DNA from: Marinobacter zhanjiangensis
Lineage (GTDB): Bacteria > Pseudomonadota > Gammaproteobacteria > Pseudomonadales > Oleiphilaceae
DNA length: 64,000 nt
NCBI RefSeq assembly: GCF_014651935.1
Contig: NZ_BMXV01000010.1
Span: 62,001 to 126,000, forward strand
Direction of reading: 5' to 3'
Part shown: positions 1 to 11,713 of the stretch, one piece after another
How positions within the stretch are numbered: the first letter of the stretch is position 1
Layout of the letters: the number at the start of each line of letters is the position of its first letter
Notes under the pieces: model-generated
Told to the model about the DNA's origin: nothing
Database searches by the model: none
The model's input: only the letters and a program-made list of their open reading frames with translations
Translations under genes and position numbers: made by a program

Positions 1-611
1 TCGGCAGTCACCTGTGGGCGCTGGAACAGGATGCAGCATTCCGGCTTGTGATCGGCCTCTTCAATAGCCTTGTCTACCAGGGGTTTGTAGGCAATCACCT
101 TGCTGACTTCGATGCCGCAGGAGGCGGTGATGATCGCCTTGGGGCTGGCATCGTTGATCCTCACTGCCAGTTCGTGGGCCGCGAAGCCGCCGAATACCAC
201 GGAGTGAATGGCGCCCAGGCGGGCACAGGCCAGCATGGCAATCACCGCCTGGGGCACCATGGGCATATAGATGATCACCCGGTCGCCATGGCCAATGCCC
301 TGGGCCTTCAGCACACCGGCAAAGCGGGCGACCTGGTCAGTGAGCTCCCGGTAGGTGTAGCTGTGGGTGGTGTCGGTGACCGGCGAGTCGTAGATCAGTG
401 CCTTCTGGTCACCGCGACCGGCACGGATGTTGGCATCCAGGGCCACATCACTGGTGTTGATCAGGCCATCGGGAAACCAGTCGCCATGGCCGTTGTCCTT
501 TGCTTTCCAGATGTCTTCCGGGGGGCGGATCCAGTCAATGGCACTGGCTTTCTCGCGCCAGAACTGCTCGGGCTGGTCCACGGAACGACGGAACTCTGAT
601 TGATAATCCAT
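1..611 (-). CDS. prpE: Propionyl-CoA synthetase, N-terminal part (gene cut by window edge)
   Basis: AMP-forming acyl-CoA ligase that would activate propionate to propionyl-CoA, the substrate of the methylcitrate cycle encoded at the other end of this window. Only the first 203 codons are visible; the adenylation core and C-terminal lid lie beyond position 1. The visible part has the acetyl-CoA-synthetase N-terminal domain (EQFWREKA around residues 15-22), then GDRVIIYMPM at 109-118 and HSVVFGGFA at 136-144, all typical of the PrpE/Acs family. The opening residues and spacing resemble PrpE more than Acs. The ATG at 611 is preceded by a GAGGTGA Shine-Dalgarno sequence. The gene is monocistronic at its 5' side: 190 bp separate it from xseA. 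An acetyl-CoA synthetase paralogue remains possible because the C-terminal half cannot be read. Confidence 0.85.
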   Translation of the reverse strand, partial: MDYQSEFRRSVDQPEQFWREKASAIDWIRPPEDIWKAKDNGHGDWFPDGLINTSDVALDANIRAGRGDQKALIYDSPVTDTTHSYTYRELTDQVARFAGVLKAQGIGHGDRVIIYMPMVPQAVIAMLACARLGAIHSVVFGGFAAHELAVRINDASPKAIITASCGIEVSKVIAYKPLVDKAIEEADHKPECCILFQRPQVTA

Positions 612-801
612 AGGGTCACCTCGTCACCTTGGTTCATTGTTATTTTTGGTCATGATAGGAGTTCGACTGTAAGGGATTTGTGCTACAGCGGAAGTAGACC
701 AAAGGCTAACCAGCCCGGCAGCGGCTATTTCCGGGCGCCGTGAAGGTGTGTACATGAAATGGCGGTATCTTGGGCGGGTTGGCCGGCAATGGCTCGGCGG
801 G

Positions 802-2163
802 TCAGTCCGCCCCTGGGGCAACCGAGGACACGGTAGCGTCCACCGAGCCTTTCGCCAGTCGCGCCCGGATGCGATCCCCGGGGGCCAGGGTCGCGGGGTC
901 TCGGACCACGGTCTGGTCGTCGCTGGAGACGATGGCGTAGCCCCGGCCCAGAGTCGCCAGGGGGCTGACGGCGTTCAGGGTGCGGGCCGCGGTGTCCAGT
1001 TGCTGGTTGCCGGTTTCCAGCCGCCGATTCAGGCTGGCCTGCAGGCGTTCACCGAGCTGTTCCACCTTCAGGCTCTGTTCGCCAATCTGGCGGGAGGGCC
1101 GGTGGCTCATCAGGCGCTGGGCCAGGTGGCTGTTGCGGGTCTGCTCGGTCGCCAGACGCTGCCGGATGGCATGACGGAAGCGCAGCTCCACATCGTCCAG
1201 GCGCTGGGCTTTTTCCTGCAACTGGTGTCGGGGGTCTCGCAGTCTTGCCGCGATCTGACCCAGCCGTGTGTCCTGTTGCCGCAGGTTGCGCCTGGCGGCG
1301 CTGACCAGACGCTGGCGGGTATCGGTCAGCCGGGCGATCCAGGTGGACTGGTCCGGCGAGATTTTCTCGGCAGCGGCGGATGGGGTGGGCGCACGCAGAT
1401 CCGCCACGAAATCGGCAATGGTGACATCCACCTCATGGCCCACGGCACTGACGGTGGCAATGGGGCAGGCGGCGATGGCGCGGGCCACAGTTTCCTCGTT
1501 GAAGCACCAGAGATCTTCCAGGGAGCCGCCGCCGCGCCCGATAATCAGCACGTCGGCCTGGTCATGGCGAACGGCCCGGTTGATGGCGTCAACAATGCTG
1601 GCGGTGGCCGCCTGCCCCTGCACGGCGGTCGGGTAGAGGGTGACGGGAATGCCGGGGCAGCGGCGCCCTAGCACGGTCAGGATGTCGTGAATGGCAGCGC
1701 CCGTCGGGGACGTGACCACACCGATATGGCGGGGCATCTCCGGGATCGGCTTCTTGCGCTCCACTGCAAACAGCCCTTCTGCCTCCAACCTGGCCTTCAG
1801 GGCCTCGAAGGCCTGTTGCAGGGCGCCGAGGCCGGCCGGCTCCAGGTGCTCGACAATGATCTGGAAGTCGCCCCGGTTCTCGTACAGGCTGACCTTGCCG
1901 CGAATGCGCACCTGATCGCCTTCCTTCGGAATCTCCCGGATGCGCTGATTGAAACCCCGGAACATGGCGCATCGCACCTGGGCACGCTGGTCCTTGAGAG
2001 AAAAGTACCAGTGCCCGGAGGAAGGCCGTGACAGGCTGGAAAGCTCCCCTTCCACCCAGGCCTGCATGAAACTGCTTTCCAGCAGGTGCCGGGCCTGCCG
2101 GTTCAGTTCGGAGACGGTCAGTGCATGAGGGCGAAGGGGTTGGGAGGAGTCAGGGTACATCAT
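802..2163 (-). CDS. xseA: Exodeoxyribonuclease VII large subunit
   Basis: Large subunit of exonuclease VII, which degrades single-stranded DNA from both ends to oligonucleotides in the cytoplasm. The protein is 453 residues, normal for the family. The N-terminal OB-fold is recognisable (LTVSELNRQARHLLE, then GELSSLSRPSSGHWYFSLKD), followed by the catalytic domain with GVVTSPTGAAIHDIL and IIGRGGGSLEDLWCFN and a C-terminal coiled-coil stretch. The frame is open upstream to 2211, but homologues begin near the paired ATG codons at 2163 and 2160, which have an AGAGA sequence just upstream, so I place the start there. The small subunit gene xseB is not in the window. The gene is divergent from guaB, a common arrangement in gammaproteobacteria. 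Confidence 0.93.
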   Translation of the reverse strand: MMYPDSSQPLRPHALTVSELNRQARHLLESSFMQAWVEGELSSLSRPSSGHWYFSLKDQRAQVRCAMFRGFNQRIREIPKEGDQVRIRGKVSLYENRGDFQIIVEHLEPAGLGALQQAFEALKARLEAEGLFAVERKKPIPEMPRHIGVVTSPTGAAIHDILTVLGRRCPGIPVTLYPTAVQGQAATASIVDAINRAVRHDQADVLIIGRGGGSLEDLWCFNEETVARAIAACPIATVSAVGHEVDVTIADFVADLRAPTPSAAAEKISPDQSTWIARLTDTRQRLVSAARRNLRQQDTRLGQIAARLRDPRHQLQEKAQRLDDVELRFRHAIRQRLATEQTRNSHLAQRLMSHRPSRQIGEQSLKVEQLGERLQASLNRRLETGNQQLDTAARTLNAVSPLATLGRGYAIVSSDDQTVVRDPATLAPGDRIRARLAKGSVDATVSSVAPGAD

Positions 2164-2266
2164 TGTCTCTCTGGGCTTGTCGAAGCCCGCCGTCGGGCCG
2201 GAAATCACCATGTTATCAGAACCTTCTCGCTCGCCATACGGGTTTTCCGAGAAGCCGTTGCATTAA

Positions 2267-3892
<1,626 letters not shown>

Positions 3893-3906
3893 CATTGCCT
3901 GGTTTT

Positions 3907-3930
3907 CGGCCCTCATCTGAGGGCCGTTTT
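3907..3930 (+). terminator. Terminator-like hairpin between guaB and guaA
   Basis: An eight-base-pair GC-rich stem (CGGCCCTC paired with GAGGGCCG) with an ATCT loop is followed by TTTTCGTCT. The T-run is short, so it may attenuate rather than stop transcription into guaA. Confidence 0.6.
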
Positions 3931-3952
3931 CGTCTAGTCTGTTGAGGAATTC

Positions 3953-5530
3953 ATGTCCCAGAACATCCATGACCACCGCATCCTGATTCTTGATTTCGGT
4001 TCCCAGTACACCCAGCTGATCGCCCGCCGCGTACGTGAGATCGGGGTCTACTGTGAGATCAAGCCCTTTGACCTCACGGCGGAAGCAATCGATGAATTCC
4101 GGCCCAGGGGGATCATTCTGGCCGGTGGGCCGGAATCCGTCACCGAGCTCGGCGGGCCCAGGGCCCCGGAAGGTGTGTTTGATCGGGGCGTACCGGTGCT
4201 CGGGATCTGCTACGGCATGCAGACCATGGCGGAGCAGCTTGGCGGCCGGGTGGCCAGCTCCGAGAAGCGGGAATTCGGCTATGCGCAGATCAGGGTTCGC
4301 GCCGAAGGGCCGCTACTGAAGGACATCAAGGATCACCTCACCGCCCAGGGCGATTCACTGCTGGACGTGTGGATGAGTCACGGCGACAAGGTCGTGGTCA
4401 TGCCGGAGGGCTTCGAGCTGCTGGCGTCCACCGAAAGCGCGCCCGTGGCCGCCATGCAGGACACCAGTCGGGGCCTGTACGGTGTGCAGTTCCATCCGGA
4501 AGTGACCCACACGCTTCAGGGCCAGCGTATTCTGGAGCACTTCGTTCAGGATATCTGCCGCTGCGAGGCGCTGTGGACACCGGCCCGCATTGTGGATGAC
4601 GCGGTACGCCAGATTCAGGAGCAGGTGGGCGATGAGAAGGTCCTGCTGGGCCTTTCCGGCGGAGTGGATTCATCGGTAACCGCGGCGCTGCTGCACCGTG
4701 CCATTGGTGATCAGCTTACCTGTGTGTTCGTGGACAATGGTCTGCTGCGCCTGAACGAGGGCGACCAGGTCATGGACATGTTCGCCCGCAACATGGGCGT
4801 CAAGGTTATCCGGGCGGCATCCGAAGACCTGTTCCTGGGTCGGCTGAAGGGCGTTGACGATCCGGAGCAGAAGCGCAAGGTCATCGGTAACACCTTCATC
4901 GAGGTGTTCGACGAGCACGCCACCGCCATTACCGATGTTAACTGGCTGGCCCAGGGCACCATCTACCCGGATGTGATCGAGTCCGCCGCCTCCAAGACCG
5001 GCAAGGCCCATGTCATCAAGTCTCACCACAATGTGGGCGGGCTGCCGGAAACCATGAAGCTCAAGCTGGTGGAGCCGCTGCGGGAACTGTTCAAGGACGA
5101 GGTGCGCCGTATCGGTCTGGAACTCGGGCTGCCCTATGACATGGTCTACCGTCACCCCTTCCCGGGGCCGGGGCTGGGTGTACGCATCCTTGGGGAGGTG
5201 AAGAAGGAGTACGCCGACATCCTGCGCCGCGCCGACGCCATCTTCCTGGAAGAGCTGCACCGGGCTGACCTTTACCACAAGACCAGCCAGGCGTTTGCAG
5301 TGTTCCTGCCCGTCAAGTCGGTGGGTGTGGTCGGCGACCAGCGCCGCTACGAATACGTGATTGCCCTGCGGGCGGTGGAAACCATTGATTTCATGACCGC
5401 CCGCTGGGCACGACTGCCCTACGAACTGCTGGAGACCGTCTCCAACCGGATTATCAACGAGATTACCGGTGTCTCCCGGGTCACCTATGACGTGTCTTCC
5501 AAGCCGCCGGCGACCATCGAGTGGGAATAG
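3953..5530 (+). CDS. guaA: GMP synthase (glutamine-hydrolysing)
   Basis: Converts XMP to GMP using ATP and glutamine. The 525-residue protein has an N-terminal class I glutamine amidotransferase domain ([17 protein letters not shown]; nucleophile Cys in GICYGMQ; catalytic His and Glu in VQFHPEV), then an ATP-pyrophosphatase domain with the P-loop LSGGVDSSV, and a C-terminal dimerisation domain ending in [15 protein letters not shown], the standard GuaA terminus. The ATG at 3953 is preceded by TGAGG. It follows guaB on the same strand, and tadA begins within 20 bp of its stop. Confidence 0.97.
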   Translation: MSQNIHDHRILILDFGSQYTQLIARRVREIGVYCEIKPFDLTAEAIDEFRPRGIILAGGPESVTELGGPRAPEGVFDRGVPVLGICYGMQTMAEQLGGRVASSEKREFGYAQIRVRAEGPLLKDIKDHLTAQGDSLLDVWMSHGDKVVVMPEGFELLASTESAPVAAMQDTSRGLYGVQFHPEVTHTLQGQRILEHFVQDICRCEALWTPARIVDDAVRQIQEQVGDEKVLLGLSGGVDSSVTAALLHRAIGDQLTCVFVDNGLLRLNEGDQVMDMFARNMGVKVIRAASEDLFLGRLKGVDDPEQKRKVIGNTFIEVFDEHATAITDVNWLAQGTIYPDVIESAASKTGKAHVIKSHHNVGGLPETMKLKLVEPLRELFKDEVRRIGLELGLPYDMVYRHPFPGPGLGVRILGEVKKEYADILRRADAIFLEELHRADLYHKTSQAFAVFLPVKSVGVVGDQRRYEYVIALRAVETIDFMTARWARLPYELLETVSNRIINEITGVSRVTYDVSSKPPATIEWE

Positions 5531-5548
5531 GGGCGGCGCCTGCCAGTA

Positions 5549-6061
5549 TTGCCGGACAACACCGTGACGGAACAGACTGAAGACGATCGGCTATGGATGA
5601 AGCGTGCCCTGGAGCTGGCTGCCCAGGCCGCGAGCCATGATGAAGTGCCCGTGGGTGCCGTGGTGGTTCTTGATGGCAGGGAGGTGGGCACTGGCTACAA
5701 TGCGCCCATCTCGTCCTGTGACCCCACCGGCCACGCGGAAATCCGTGCACTGCGGGATGCCGCTGCCCGGGTGGGCAACTATCGCTTGTCCGGTGCCACG
5801 CTTTACGTAACACTCGAACCCTGTACCATGTGCGTGGGTGCGCTGGTTCACAGCCGCATATCCAGACTGGTCTACGGTGCGACCGAGCCGAAGGGCGGGG
5901 CGGTTGAGTCAATCCGTGCCACCCTGGAAGAGCCGCACTTCAACTGGACAGTCGCGACCACCAGCGGCATCCTTTCTGCCGAGTGCGGGCAGACACTGAC
6001 AGATTTCTTCGCCGCCCGCCGGGAACAGATTCGTCGGGCCCGAAACAAACCTCAGGCCTGA
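5549..6061 (+). CDS. tadA: tRNA-specific adenosine deaminase
   Basis: Zinc deaminase that converts adenosine 34 of tRNA-Arg(ACG) to inosine. It contains the cytidine-deaminase-fold signature: GHAEIRAL (zinc His and catalytic Glu) and PCTMCVGA (two zinc Cys), with a C-terminal region typical of TadA rather than guanine deaminase. The start is uncertain. The longest form (170 residues) uses TTG at 5549, with AGGGGCGG at 5529-5536 rather far upstream. GTG at 5564 and ATG at 5594 are in-frame alternatives that keep the catalytic domain. It lies close behind guaA and may be translated from the same transcript. Confidence 0.92.
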   Translation: MPDNTVTEQTEDDRLWMKRALELAAQAASHDEVPVGAVVVLDGREVGTGYNAPISSCDPTGHAEIRALRDAAARVGNYRLSGATLYVTLEPCTMCVGALVHSRISRLVYGATEPKGGAVESIRATLEEPHFNWTVATTSGILSAECGQTLTDFFAARREQIRRARNKPQA

Positions 6062-6090
6062 GTGATTCAGGGACGAAACGGAACAACAGC

Positions 6091-7083
6091 ATGAAAGTAC
6101 TGGTGACCGGCGGGGCCGGCTATATCGGGAGTCATGTGGTGCGCCAGCTGGGCCAGGCCGGGCATGACATCATTGTGTTTGATAACCTCTCCACCGGCTA
6201 TGCCTGGGCGGTTACCGCCGGCGAACTGGTGGTCGGGGATCTGGCCGACGAGCAGGCTATCGACGACCTTTTCGCCAGCCACTCGTTCGACGCGGTACTG
6301 CACTTTGCCGCCAACATCGTGGTGCCGGAATCCGTCGCCAATCCCCTCAAGTACTACAGCAACAACACCCGCAATACCCTGAATCTGCTCAAGGCCGTGG
6401 AGCGCTACTCCGTGCCTTACATGGTGTTCTCATCAACGGCGGCCGTCTACGGCATGCCGGAGGAAACCGTGCTCACCGAGGACATGCCCCTGGCGCCCAT
6501 CAACCCCTACGGGGCGTCCAAGATGATGAGCGAGCGCATGATCATGGATCTGGCCGCGGCCTCATCCCTGAAGTACGTCATCCTGCGCTATTTCAATGTT
6601 GCCGGTGCCAACCCGGAAGGGCTGCTCGGGCAGGCGACACCGGAAGCCACGCACCTGATCAAGGTGGCCTGTGAGTGTGCGACCGGTCTTCGTCAGGGCA
6701 TGAGTATTTTCGGTACGGATTACGACACCCGGGACGGCACCTGCATCCGTGACTATATCCACGTGGAAGACCTGGCGAAGGCCCACGTCATGGCGCTGGA
6801 CTATATGTCCCAGGGCGGTGATTCCCGTGTACTCAACTGCGGCTACGGGCGGGGCTTTACGGTTCATGAGGTTATCGATGTGGTGAAGTCCCGCTCCGGT
6901 GTGGACTTCCCGGTGGAAGAAACCGGTCGTCGTGCCGGTGACCCGGAAGCGCTGATGGCGGACAACCGCAAGATCACCGAAACCCTTGGCTGGACCCCGG
7001 ACCACGATGATCTGGAAACCATCGTCCAGACGGCTCTCGACTGGGAGTTCAAGTGGCAGAAAATCCGAAAACAAAATCAGTAA
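6091..7083 (+). CDS. galE: UDP-glucose 4-epimerase
   Basis: Interconverts UDP-glucose and UDP-galactose through an NAD-bound keto intermediate. The 330-residue extended short-chain dehydrogenase has GGAGYIGSH at residues 7-15, the catalytic Ser in FSSTAAVYG and the YxxxK pair in NPYGASKMMSE, and the family motifs RYFNVAGAN and IRDYIHVEDLA. The frame extends upstream into tadA, but the ATG at 6091 gives the canonical MKVLVTGGAGYIG start. ugd follows after 65 bp on the same strand, so the two may form a UDP-sugar unit for surface polysaccharide. Specificity for UDP-N-acetylhexosamines cannot be excluded. Confidence 0.92.
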   Translation: MKVLVTGGAGYIGSHVVRQLGQAGHDIIVFDNLSTGYAWAVTAGELVVGDLADEQAIDDLFASHSFDAVLHFAANIVVPESVANPLKYYSNNTRNTLNLLKAVERYSVPYMVFSSTAAVYGMPEETVLTEDMPLAPINPYGASKMMSERMIMDLAAASSLKYVILRYFNVAGANPEGLLGQATPEATHLIKVACECATGLRQGMSIFGTDYDTRDGTCIRDYIHVEDLAKAHVMALDYMSQGGDSRVLNCGYGRGFTVHEVIDVVKSRSGVDFPVEETGRRAGDPEALMADNRKITETLGWTPDHDDLETIVQTALDWEFKWQKIRKQNQ

Positions 7084-7148
7084 AATCAGTAAGCCAGGGC
7101 TTTTATTTAAAGTGATTTCAACTCGATCAGAAGGCAAGGAATGAACCC

Positions 7149-8492
7149 ATGAAGATTACCATTTTCGGCACAGGCTATGTGGGGCTGGTGACAGGCGCGT
7201 GCCTGGCGGACTCCGGCCACGATGTGCTTTGCATGGACGTTGATCAGGGAAAGATCGAGCGACTGAAGAACGGCCAGATTCCGATCTATGAACCGGGCCT
7301 TGAGCCGGTGGTCCGGCACAACACCGACGCCGGGCGTCTGCAATTCACCACGGATGTTGCTGAAGCGGTGGCCCATGGACTGCTGCAGTTCATCGCCGTG
7401 GGTACACCTCCGGATGAAGATGGTTCCGCAGATCTGCAATACGTGCTGGCGGTAGCCAGGTCCATCGGTCAGCACATGGATGACTACAAGGTAGTGGTGG
7501 ACAAGTCCACGGTGCCGGTGGGCACCGCCGACAAGGTACGCGATGCCATCCGCCTCCAGCTGGACCACCGTGGCAGCGAGCTGGAATTCGATGTGGTATC
7601 CAACCCCGAATTCCTCAAGGAAGGCGCCGCCGTCAATGACTTCATGAAGCCGGACCGCATCATCGTTGGCACCAGCAGCGACCGGGCGGAAGAGGTGTTG
7701 CGGGAGGTTTACTATCCCTTCAACCGCAACCACGACCGGATGATCTTCATGGATATCCGTTCCGCCGAGCTGACCAAGTACGCCGCCAATGCCATGCTGG
7801 CCACCAAGATCAGCTTCATGAACGAGGTGGCCAACCTGGCCGAGCGCCTGGGTGCCGATATCGAGGCGGTGCGCCGGGGTATCGGTTCCGACCCGCGTAT
7901 CGGCTATCACTTTATCTATCCGGGTTGTGGTTACGGCGGCTCCTGCTTTCCGAAAGATGTTCAGGCGCTGGCGCGCACTGCCTACGACTGTGGCTATGAG
8001 TCAAAACTGCTCAACGCGGTGGAAGCAGTGAACTACGACCAGAAACACGTACTGTTCGACAAGGTTAGCCATTACTTCCAGGGCGATCTGGCGAACAGGA
8101 CGGTTGCCGTCTGGGGCTTGTCATTCAAGCCCAACACCGACGACATGCGTGAGGCGCCGGCCCGCACCCTGATGGAATCCCTGTGGCAGGCCGGCGCGAA
8201 AGTGCAGGCCTTCGATCCGGAGGCCATGGAGGAAACCCAGCGCATTTACGGCAACCGGGATGACCTGCAGCTGTGCGGTACCAAGGAGCAGGCTCTGCGC
8301 GGTGCCGATATCCTGGTGATCTGCACCGAGTGGAAGGAATTCCGCTCGCCGGATTTCGAGGCCATTGCGAAAGCCCTCAGTGAACCGGTAATCATCGATG
8401 GTCGCAACATGTACGACCCGCAGATGCTTGATCGCTATGACCTGGTCTATTACGCCATTGGCCGTGGCCGCAACCAGTTCAGGGCCGTCTGA
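7149..8492 (+). CDS. ugd: UDP-glucose 6-dehydrogenase
   Basis: Oxidises UDP-glucose to UDP-glucuronate with two NAD. The 447-residue protein has the N-terminal NAD fold ([21 protein letters not shown]), [16 protein letters not shown], the catalytic-cysteine loop [16 protein letters not shown], and the C-terminal UDP-binding half with [16 protein letters not shown]. This is the bacterial single-domain UGD type. It lies 65 bp after galE and 4 bp before the HIT protein gene, so the three are probably cotranscribed. UDP-glucuronate would feed the epimerase at 28916. Confidence 0.95.
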   Translation: MKITIFGTGYVGLVTGACLADSGHDVLCMDVDQGKIERLKNGQIPIYEPGLEPVVRHNTDAGRLQFTTDVAEAVAHGLLQFIAVGTPPDEDGSADLQYVLAVARSIGQHMDDYKVVVDKSTVPVGTADKVRDAIRLQLDHRGSELEFDVVSNPEFLKEGAAVNDFMKPDRIIVGTSSDRAEEVLREVYYPFNRNHDRMIFMDIRSAELTKYAANAMLATKISFMNEVANLAERLGADIEAVRRGIGSDPRIGYHFIYPGCGYGGSCFPKDVQALARTAYDCGYESKLLNAVEAVNYDQKHVLFDKVSHYFQGDLANRTVAVWGLSFKPNTDDMREAPARTLMESLWQAGAKVQAFDPEAMEETQRIYGNRDDLQLCGTKEQALRGADILVICTEWKEFRSPDFEAIAKALSEPVIIDGRNMYDPQMLDRYDLVYYAIGRGRNQFRAV

Positions 8493-8496
8493 CCCG

Positions 8497-8922
8497 ATGG
8501 CTGCCGAGTTTCACCTTCATCAGCGGCTCGAGGCTGACACCATCAGCCTCGGTCGCTCGGGGCTATGCGACATCCGGCTGATGAATGATCGCACCTGGCC
8601 CTGGGTGCTGCTGGTTCCCAGGCGCCCGGACATCCGCGAGATCTATCAGTTGTCCGTGGCTGATCAGCAGCAGTTGCTGGCGGAGTCGTCCTTTCTGGGG
8701 GAGGGCATGATGGCCGCGTTCAGCGGTGACAAGCTGAATGTGGCGGCGCTGGGCAATATGGTGCCGCAGCTTCACCTGCATCACATCGTCCGCCAACAGG
8801 GGGATACCGGCTGGCCCGGCCCGGTGTGGGGTGTCCAGCCGCCAGTGCCTTATACCGACGAAGAAGTTGAGAAATGCCGCACCCGCATGGCGCCGGTGCT
8901 TGCCCGGCTGAAGGCCTCCTGA
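8497..8922 (+). CDS. HIT-domain protein (nucleotide hydrolase/transferase family)
   Basis: A 141-residue histidine-triad protein. The motif is QLHLHHIVR, matching the HxHxH-hydrophobic signature, preceded by the conserved NVAALGNMVPQLH stretch. Members hydrolyse or transfer nucleotidyl groups from dinucleoside polyphosphates or AMP conjugates; the substrate here cannot be read. The frame is open upstream within ugd, but the ATG at 8497, 4 bp after the ugd stop, yields the expected length, so translational coupling to ugd is likely. It converges on fabR with only 7 bp between the stops. Confidence 0.88.
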   Translation: MAAEFHLHQRLEADTISLGRSGLCDIRLMNDRTWPWVLLVPRRPDIREIYQLSVADQQQLLAESSFLGEGMMAAFSGDKLNVAALGNMVPQLHLHHIVRQQGDTGWPGPVWGVQPPVPYTDEEVEKCRTRMAPVLARLKAS

Positions 8923-8929
8923 TTCCCGC

Positions 8930-9553
8930 TCACGCCGACCGTTGGCGACGGGCCATCATCTGAGAGCCCAGCAGAACCATCCGCAACTCCATTTTCAGCC
9001 GTTGCCGTAGCTGTTCCTTTTCCTCGCGGCTGGCATCAAGTGCTTCCGCGCCCTGGTTGAATACCAGGGTCACCATGGCTTCGGCGACCGTACGAGGGCT
9101 GGTGAGAGGTTTGCCGCGCTCTTCCCCGAAACGGGCCAGGTCATCCGCCAGTTCCGTTACGAAGTGATCAATTTCAGCTTTCACCGCCGTGCGGAATTGC
9201 TTGGAAACCCCCGTACGTTCGCGCAGCATCAGCCGGAACAGGTTGGCGTTGTTGGCAAGGTATTCCAGAAAGGTGTCCACAGAGGTGCTGATGGCGCTGC
9301 CGTCCCGGGCGATCCGTTTGCGTGCCTGTCGCATCAGCTGGCGAAGGGCAACGCCGCCTTCGTCAACCAGGGCCAGGCCCAGTTCATCCAGCTCCGCAAA
9401 GTGGCGATAGAAGGAGGTGGGTGCAATGCTGGCCTCGCGGGCCACTTCCCGCAGGCTGAGGCTGCCAAAGCCCCGGTCGGCGCTGAGCTGGGAGAGGGCA
9501 GCGTCCATCAGGGCGCGACGGGTGCGGAGTTTTTGTTCAGCGCGGGCTGACAC
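8930..9553 (-). CDS. fabR: TetR-family regulator of unsaturated fatty acid synthesis
   Basis: A 207-residue TetR regulator closely resembling FabR, the repressor that balances unsaturated and saturated fatty acid synthesis by controlling fabA/fabB-type genes. The recognition region LSLREVAREASIAPTSFYRHFAELDELG is almost identical to FabR as I recall it, and the ligand domain keeps LRQLMRQARKRIA and LRERTGVSKQFRTAV. The frame opens at 9646, but GTG at 9553, with AGGA eight bases upstream, gives the FabR-like start VSARAEQKLRTRRALMDAA. Divergent from aspS. No fab genes are in the window, so its targets are elsewhere. Confidence 0.88.
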   Translation of the reverse strand: MSARAEQKLRTRRALMDAALSQLSADRGFGSLSLREVAREASIAPTSFYRHFAELDELGLALVDEGGVALRQLMRQARKRIARDGSAISTSVDTFLEYLANNANLFRLMLRERTGVSKQFRTAVKAEIDHFVTELADDLARFGEERGKPLTSPRTVAEAMVTLVFNQGAEALDASREEKEQLRQRLKMELRMVLLGSQMMARRQRSA

Positions 9554-9716
9554 GGGGGTAATCCTTGTACATCTTGACGATGGCTTATTGTAGTCACCCA
9601 ATGATGAGGATGGTAGCGGATCACCATTACCCGTGATGGTTTGCACGAAATGTCTCCAGTATCTCGCCCGGCCAGTTCGTTAATCGGACGGGTACCTGAA
9701 AACAGGGTACTCAACC

Positions 9717-9745
9717 CTGATTTTGGGCGCGATTGTGTTTATAAT
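9717..9745 (+). promoter_or_regulatory. Probable aspS promoter
   Basis: A perfect TATAAT at 9740-9745 precedes aspS by about 90 bases. The best -35 at 17-bp spacing is the weak CTGATT (9717-9722). The strong -10 element and position support a promoter. Confidence 0.55.
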
Positions 9746-9761
9746 GACCGGCTTTTCACAT

Positions 9762-9792
9762 CCCCCTTCGGGGCGGCCACCGTTCGGTGGCC
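9762..9792 (+). other. Two adjacent small hairpins in the aspS leader
   Basis: CCCC-TTCG-GGG at 9763-9773 is followed directly by GGCCACC-GTTC-GGTGGCC (9775-9792), a perfect seven-base-pair stem. Both lie between the likely transcription start and the aspS start codon. No T-run follows, so they are not a terminator. A structured leader or mRNA-stability element is possible. Confidence 0.5.
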
Positions 9793-9836
9793 CGATTTCA
9801 GATCACACAACTTGAACGACAGCTATGGGAACGGGT

Positions 9837-11642
9837 ATGCGCAGTCACTATTGCGGTGGAATCAACGAATCAAACATCGATCAGGACGTCACGCTCTGTG
9901 GCTGGGTCCACCGCCGGCGGGATCACGGGGGCGTCATTTTCCTGGACCTGCGTGACCGGGATGGCATGGCCCAGGTGGTGTTCGATCCTGATACCGAGGA
10001 AAGCTTTGCCAAAGCGGAAAAGGTGCGCAGCGAGTTTGTTATCCAGGTCGTGGGCCGGGTGCGCCGTCGCCCGGCCGGCACCGAGAACGCCAACATGCCC
10101 ACCGGCCAGGTGGAAGTGCTGGGTCGTGAGCTGACCATCCTCAACGCCGCCGCGACACCTCCGTTCCCCCTGGACGAGCACGTGGATGTGGGCGAGGACG
10201 TGCGCCTGCGTTATCGCTTCATGGACCTGCGCCGTCCCGAAATGCTGAACCGGTTGCGGTTCCGTTCCCGCGTCACCAGCTACCTCCGCAATTTCCTGGA
10301 CGGCAACGGCTTCATGGATGTTGAGACCCCCATCCTGACCCGTGCCACCCCGGAAGGCGCCCGTGACTACCTGGTACCCAGCCGTACCCACGAAGGCTCC
10401 TTCTTTGCGTTGCCCCAGTCGCCCCAGCTGTTCAAACAGTTGCTGATGGTGTCCGGCGTTGACCGTTACTACCAGATCGCCAAGTGCTTCCGTGACGAGG
10501 ATCTGCGCGCTGACCGTCAGCCGGAATTTACCCAGGTGGATATCGAGGCTTCCTTCGTCAGCGAAGAAGACCTGATGCAGCTGACCGAATCCATGACCCG
10601 TAACCTGTTCCAGGACGTGCTGGAGGTGGCGCTGCCGGAATTCCCGCGCATGCCCTACGCCGAAGCCATGCAACGCTATGGTTCCGACAAGCCGGACCTG
10701 CGCATCCCGCTGGAGCTGGTGGACGTGGGTGATCTGGTTGAGGGTGTGGACTTCAAGGTCTTCTCCGGTCCCGCCAAAGACCCGAAAGGCCGGGTAGCAG
10801 CGCTGCGCGTGCCCGGCGGCGGCAGCCTGACCCGCAAACAGATCGACGAATACACCAGATTTGTCGGAATCTATGGCGCCAAGGGCCTTGCCTACATCAA
10901 GGTCAACGACATTGCCAAGGGTGTTGAAGGCCTGCAGTCGCCCATCGTCAAGTTCCTGGGTGATGAAACCGCCATGGCGGTGATGGAGCGTGCCGGTGCG
11001 GAAGACGGTGATATCGTTTTCTTCGGCTCCGACAAGGCTTCCGTTGTCAACGAGGCCCTGGGCGCGTTGCGGATCAAGGTCGGTCACGATCTGGATATGC
11101 TCACCAGCGAGTGGGCACCCCTGTGGGTGGTGGACTTCCCCATGTTCGAGGAAACCGACGATGGTCGTCTGACCGCCATCCATCACCCGTTCACCGCACC
11201 CAGCTGTACCCCGGAAGAATTGGCAGCGGACCCCGCCAGTGCGCTGTCCCGGGCCTATGATATGGTGCTGAACGGCACCGAGCTGGGCGGCGGCTCGATC
11301 CGTATCCACGACGAGGACACCCAGCAGTCCGTGTTCCGTGTTCTGGGCATTGATGAAGAGGAAGCCCGGGCCAAGTTTGGTTTCCTGCTGGATGCACTGA
11401 GGTTCGGCTGTCCCCCTCACGGTGGCCTGGCCTTTGGCCTGGACCGGCTTGTGATGCTGATGACCGGCGCCAGCTCGATCCGCGACGTTATCGCCTTCCC
11501 GAAAACCCAGAGTGCCACTTGTCTGATGACCCAGGCACCGGGTGAGGTGGACGAGAAGCAGCTCAAGGAACTCAATATCCGCCTGCGCAAGAAGCCGGCA
11601 GCGGCGTCTGCTGACAGCGAAGGCGGCAAGTCAGAAGGTTAA
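9837..11642 (+). CDS. aspS: Aspartyl-tRNA synthetase
   Basis: Class II synthetase charging tRNA-Asp. The 601-residue protein has the N-terminal OB-fold anticodon-binding domain ([25 protein letters not shown]), class II motif 2 ([23 protein letters not shown]), the bacterial GAD insertion, and motif 3 ([14 protein letters not shown]). The ATG at 9825 is also in frame, but the second ATG at 9837 gives the canonical MRSHYCG opening and follows a GGGAACGGG stretch. Whether it is discriminating or also charges tRNA-Asn cannot be decided from this window. Confidence 0.96.
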   Translation: MRSHYCGGINESNIDQDVTLCGWVHRRRDHGGVIFLDLRDRDGMAQVVFDPDTEESFAKAEKVRSEFVIQVVGRVRRRPAGTENANMPTGQVEVLGRELTILNAAATPPFPLDEHVDVGEDVRLRYRFMDLRRPEMLNRLRFRSRVTSYLRNFLDGNGFMDVETPILTRATPEGARDYLVPSRTHEGSFFALPQSPQLFKQLLMVSGVDRYYQIAKCFRDEDLRADRQPEFTQVDIEASFVSEEDLMQLTESMTRNLFQDVLEVALPEFPRMPYAEAMQRYGSDKPDLRIPLELVDVGDLVEGVDFKVFSGPAKDPKGRVAALRVPGGGSLTRKQIDEYTRFVGIYGAKGLAYIKVNDIAKGVEGLQSPIVKFLGDETAMAVMERAGAEDGDIVFFGSDKASVVNEALGALRIKVGHDLDMLTSEWAPLWVVDFPMFEETDDGRLTAIHHPFTAPSCTPEELAADPASALSRAYDMVLNGTELGGGSIRIHDEDTQQSVFRVLGIDEEEARAKFGFLLDALRFGCPPHGGLAFGLDRLVMLMTGASSIRDVIAFPKTQSATCLMTQAPGEVDEKQLKELNIRLRKKPAAASADSEGGKSEG

Positions 11643-11651
11643 GTGTGTAGC

Positions 11652-11674
11652 CGCTCCGGTCACCCGCCGGAGCG
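11652..11674 (+). other. GC-rich hairpin between aspS and yebC
   Basis: CGCTCCGG at 11652-11659 pairs perfectly with CCGGAGCG at 11667-11674 around a seven-base loop. No T-run follows, so read-through into yebC is likely. It may stabilise or process the aspS message. Confidence 0.45.
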
Positions 11675-11713
11675 AATTCCAATTCACAGGCCAGCAGTAA
11701 ATGGGAGTGGTTT

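Noticed and set aside
9870..11420. Minus-strand open frame of 516 codons
   Set aside because: Shadow of aspS, whose class II synthetase motifs are clear.
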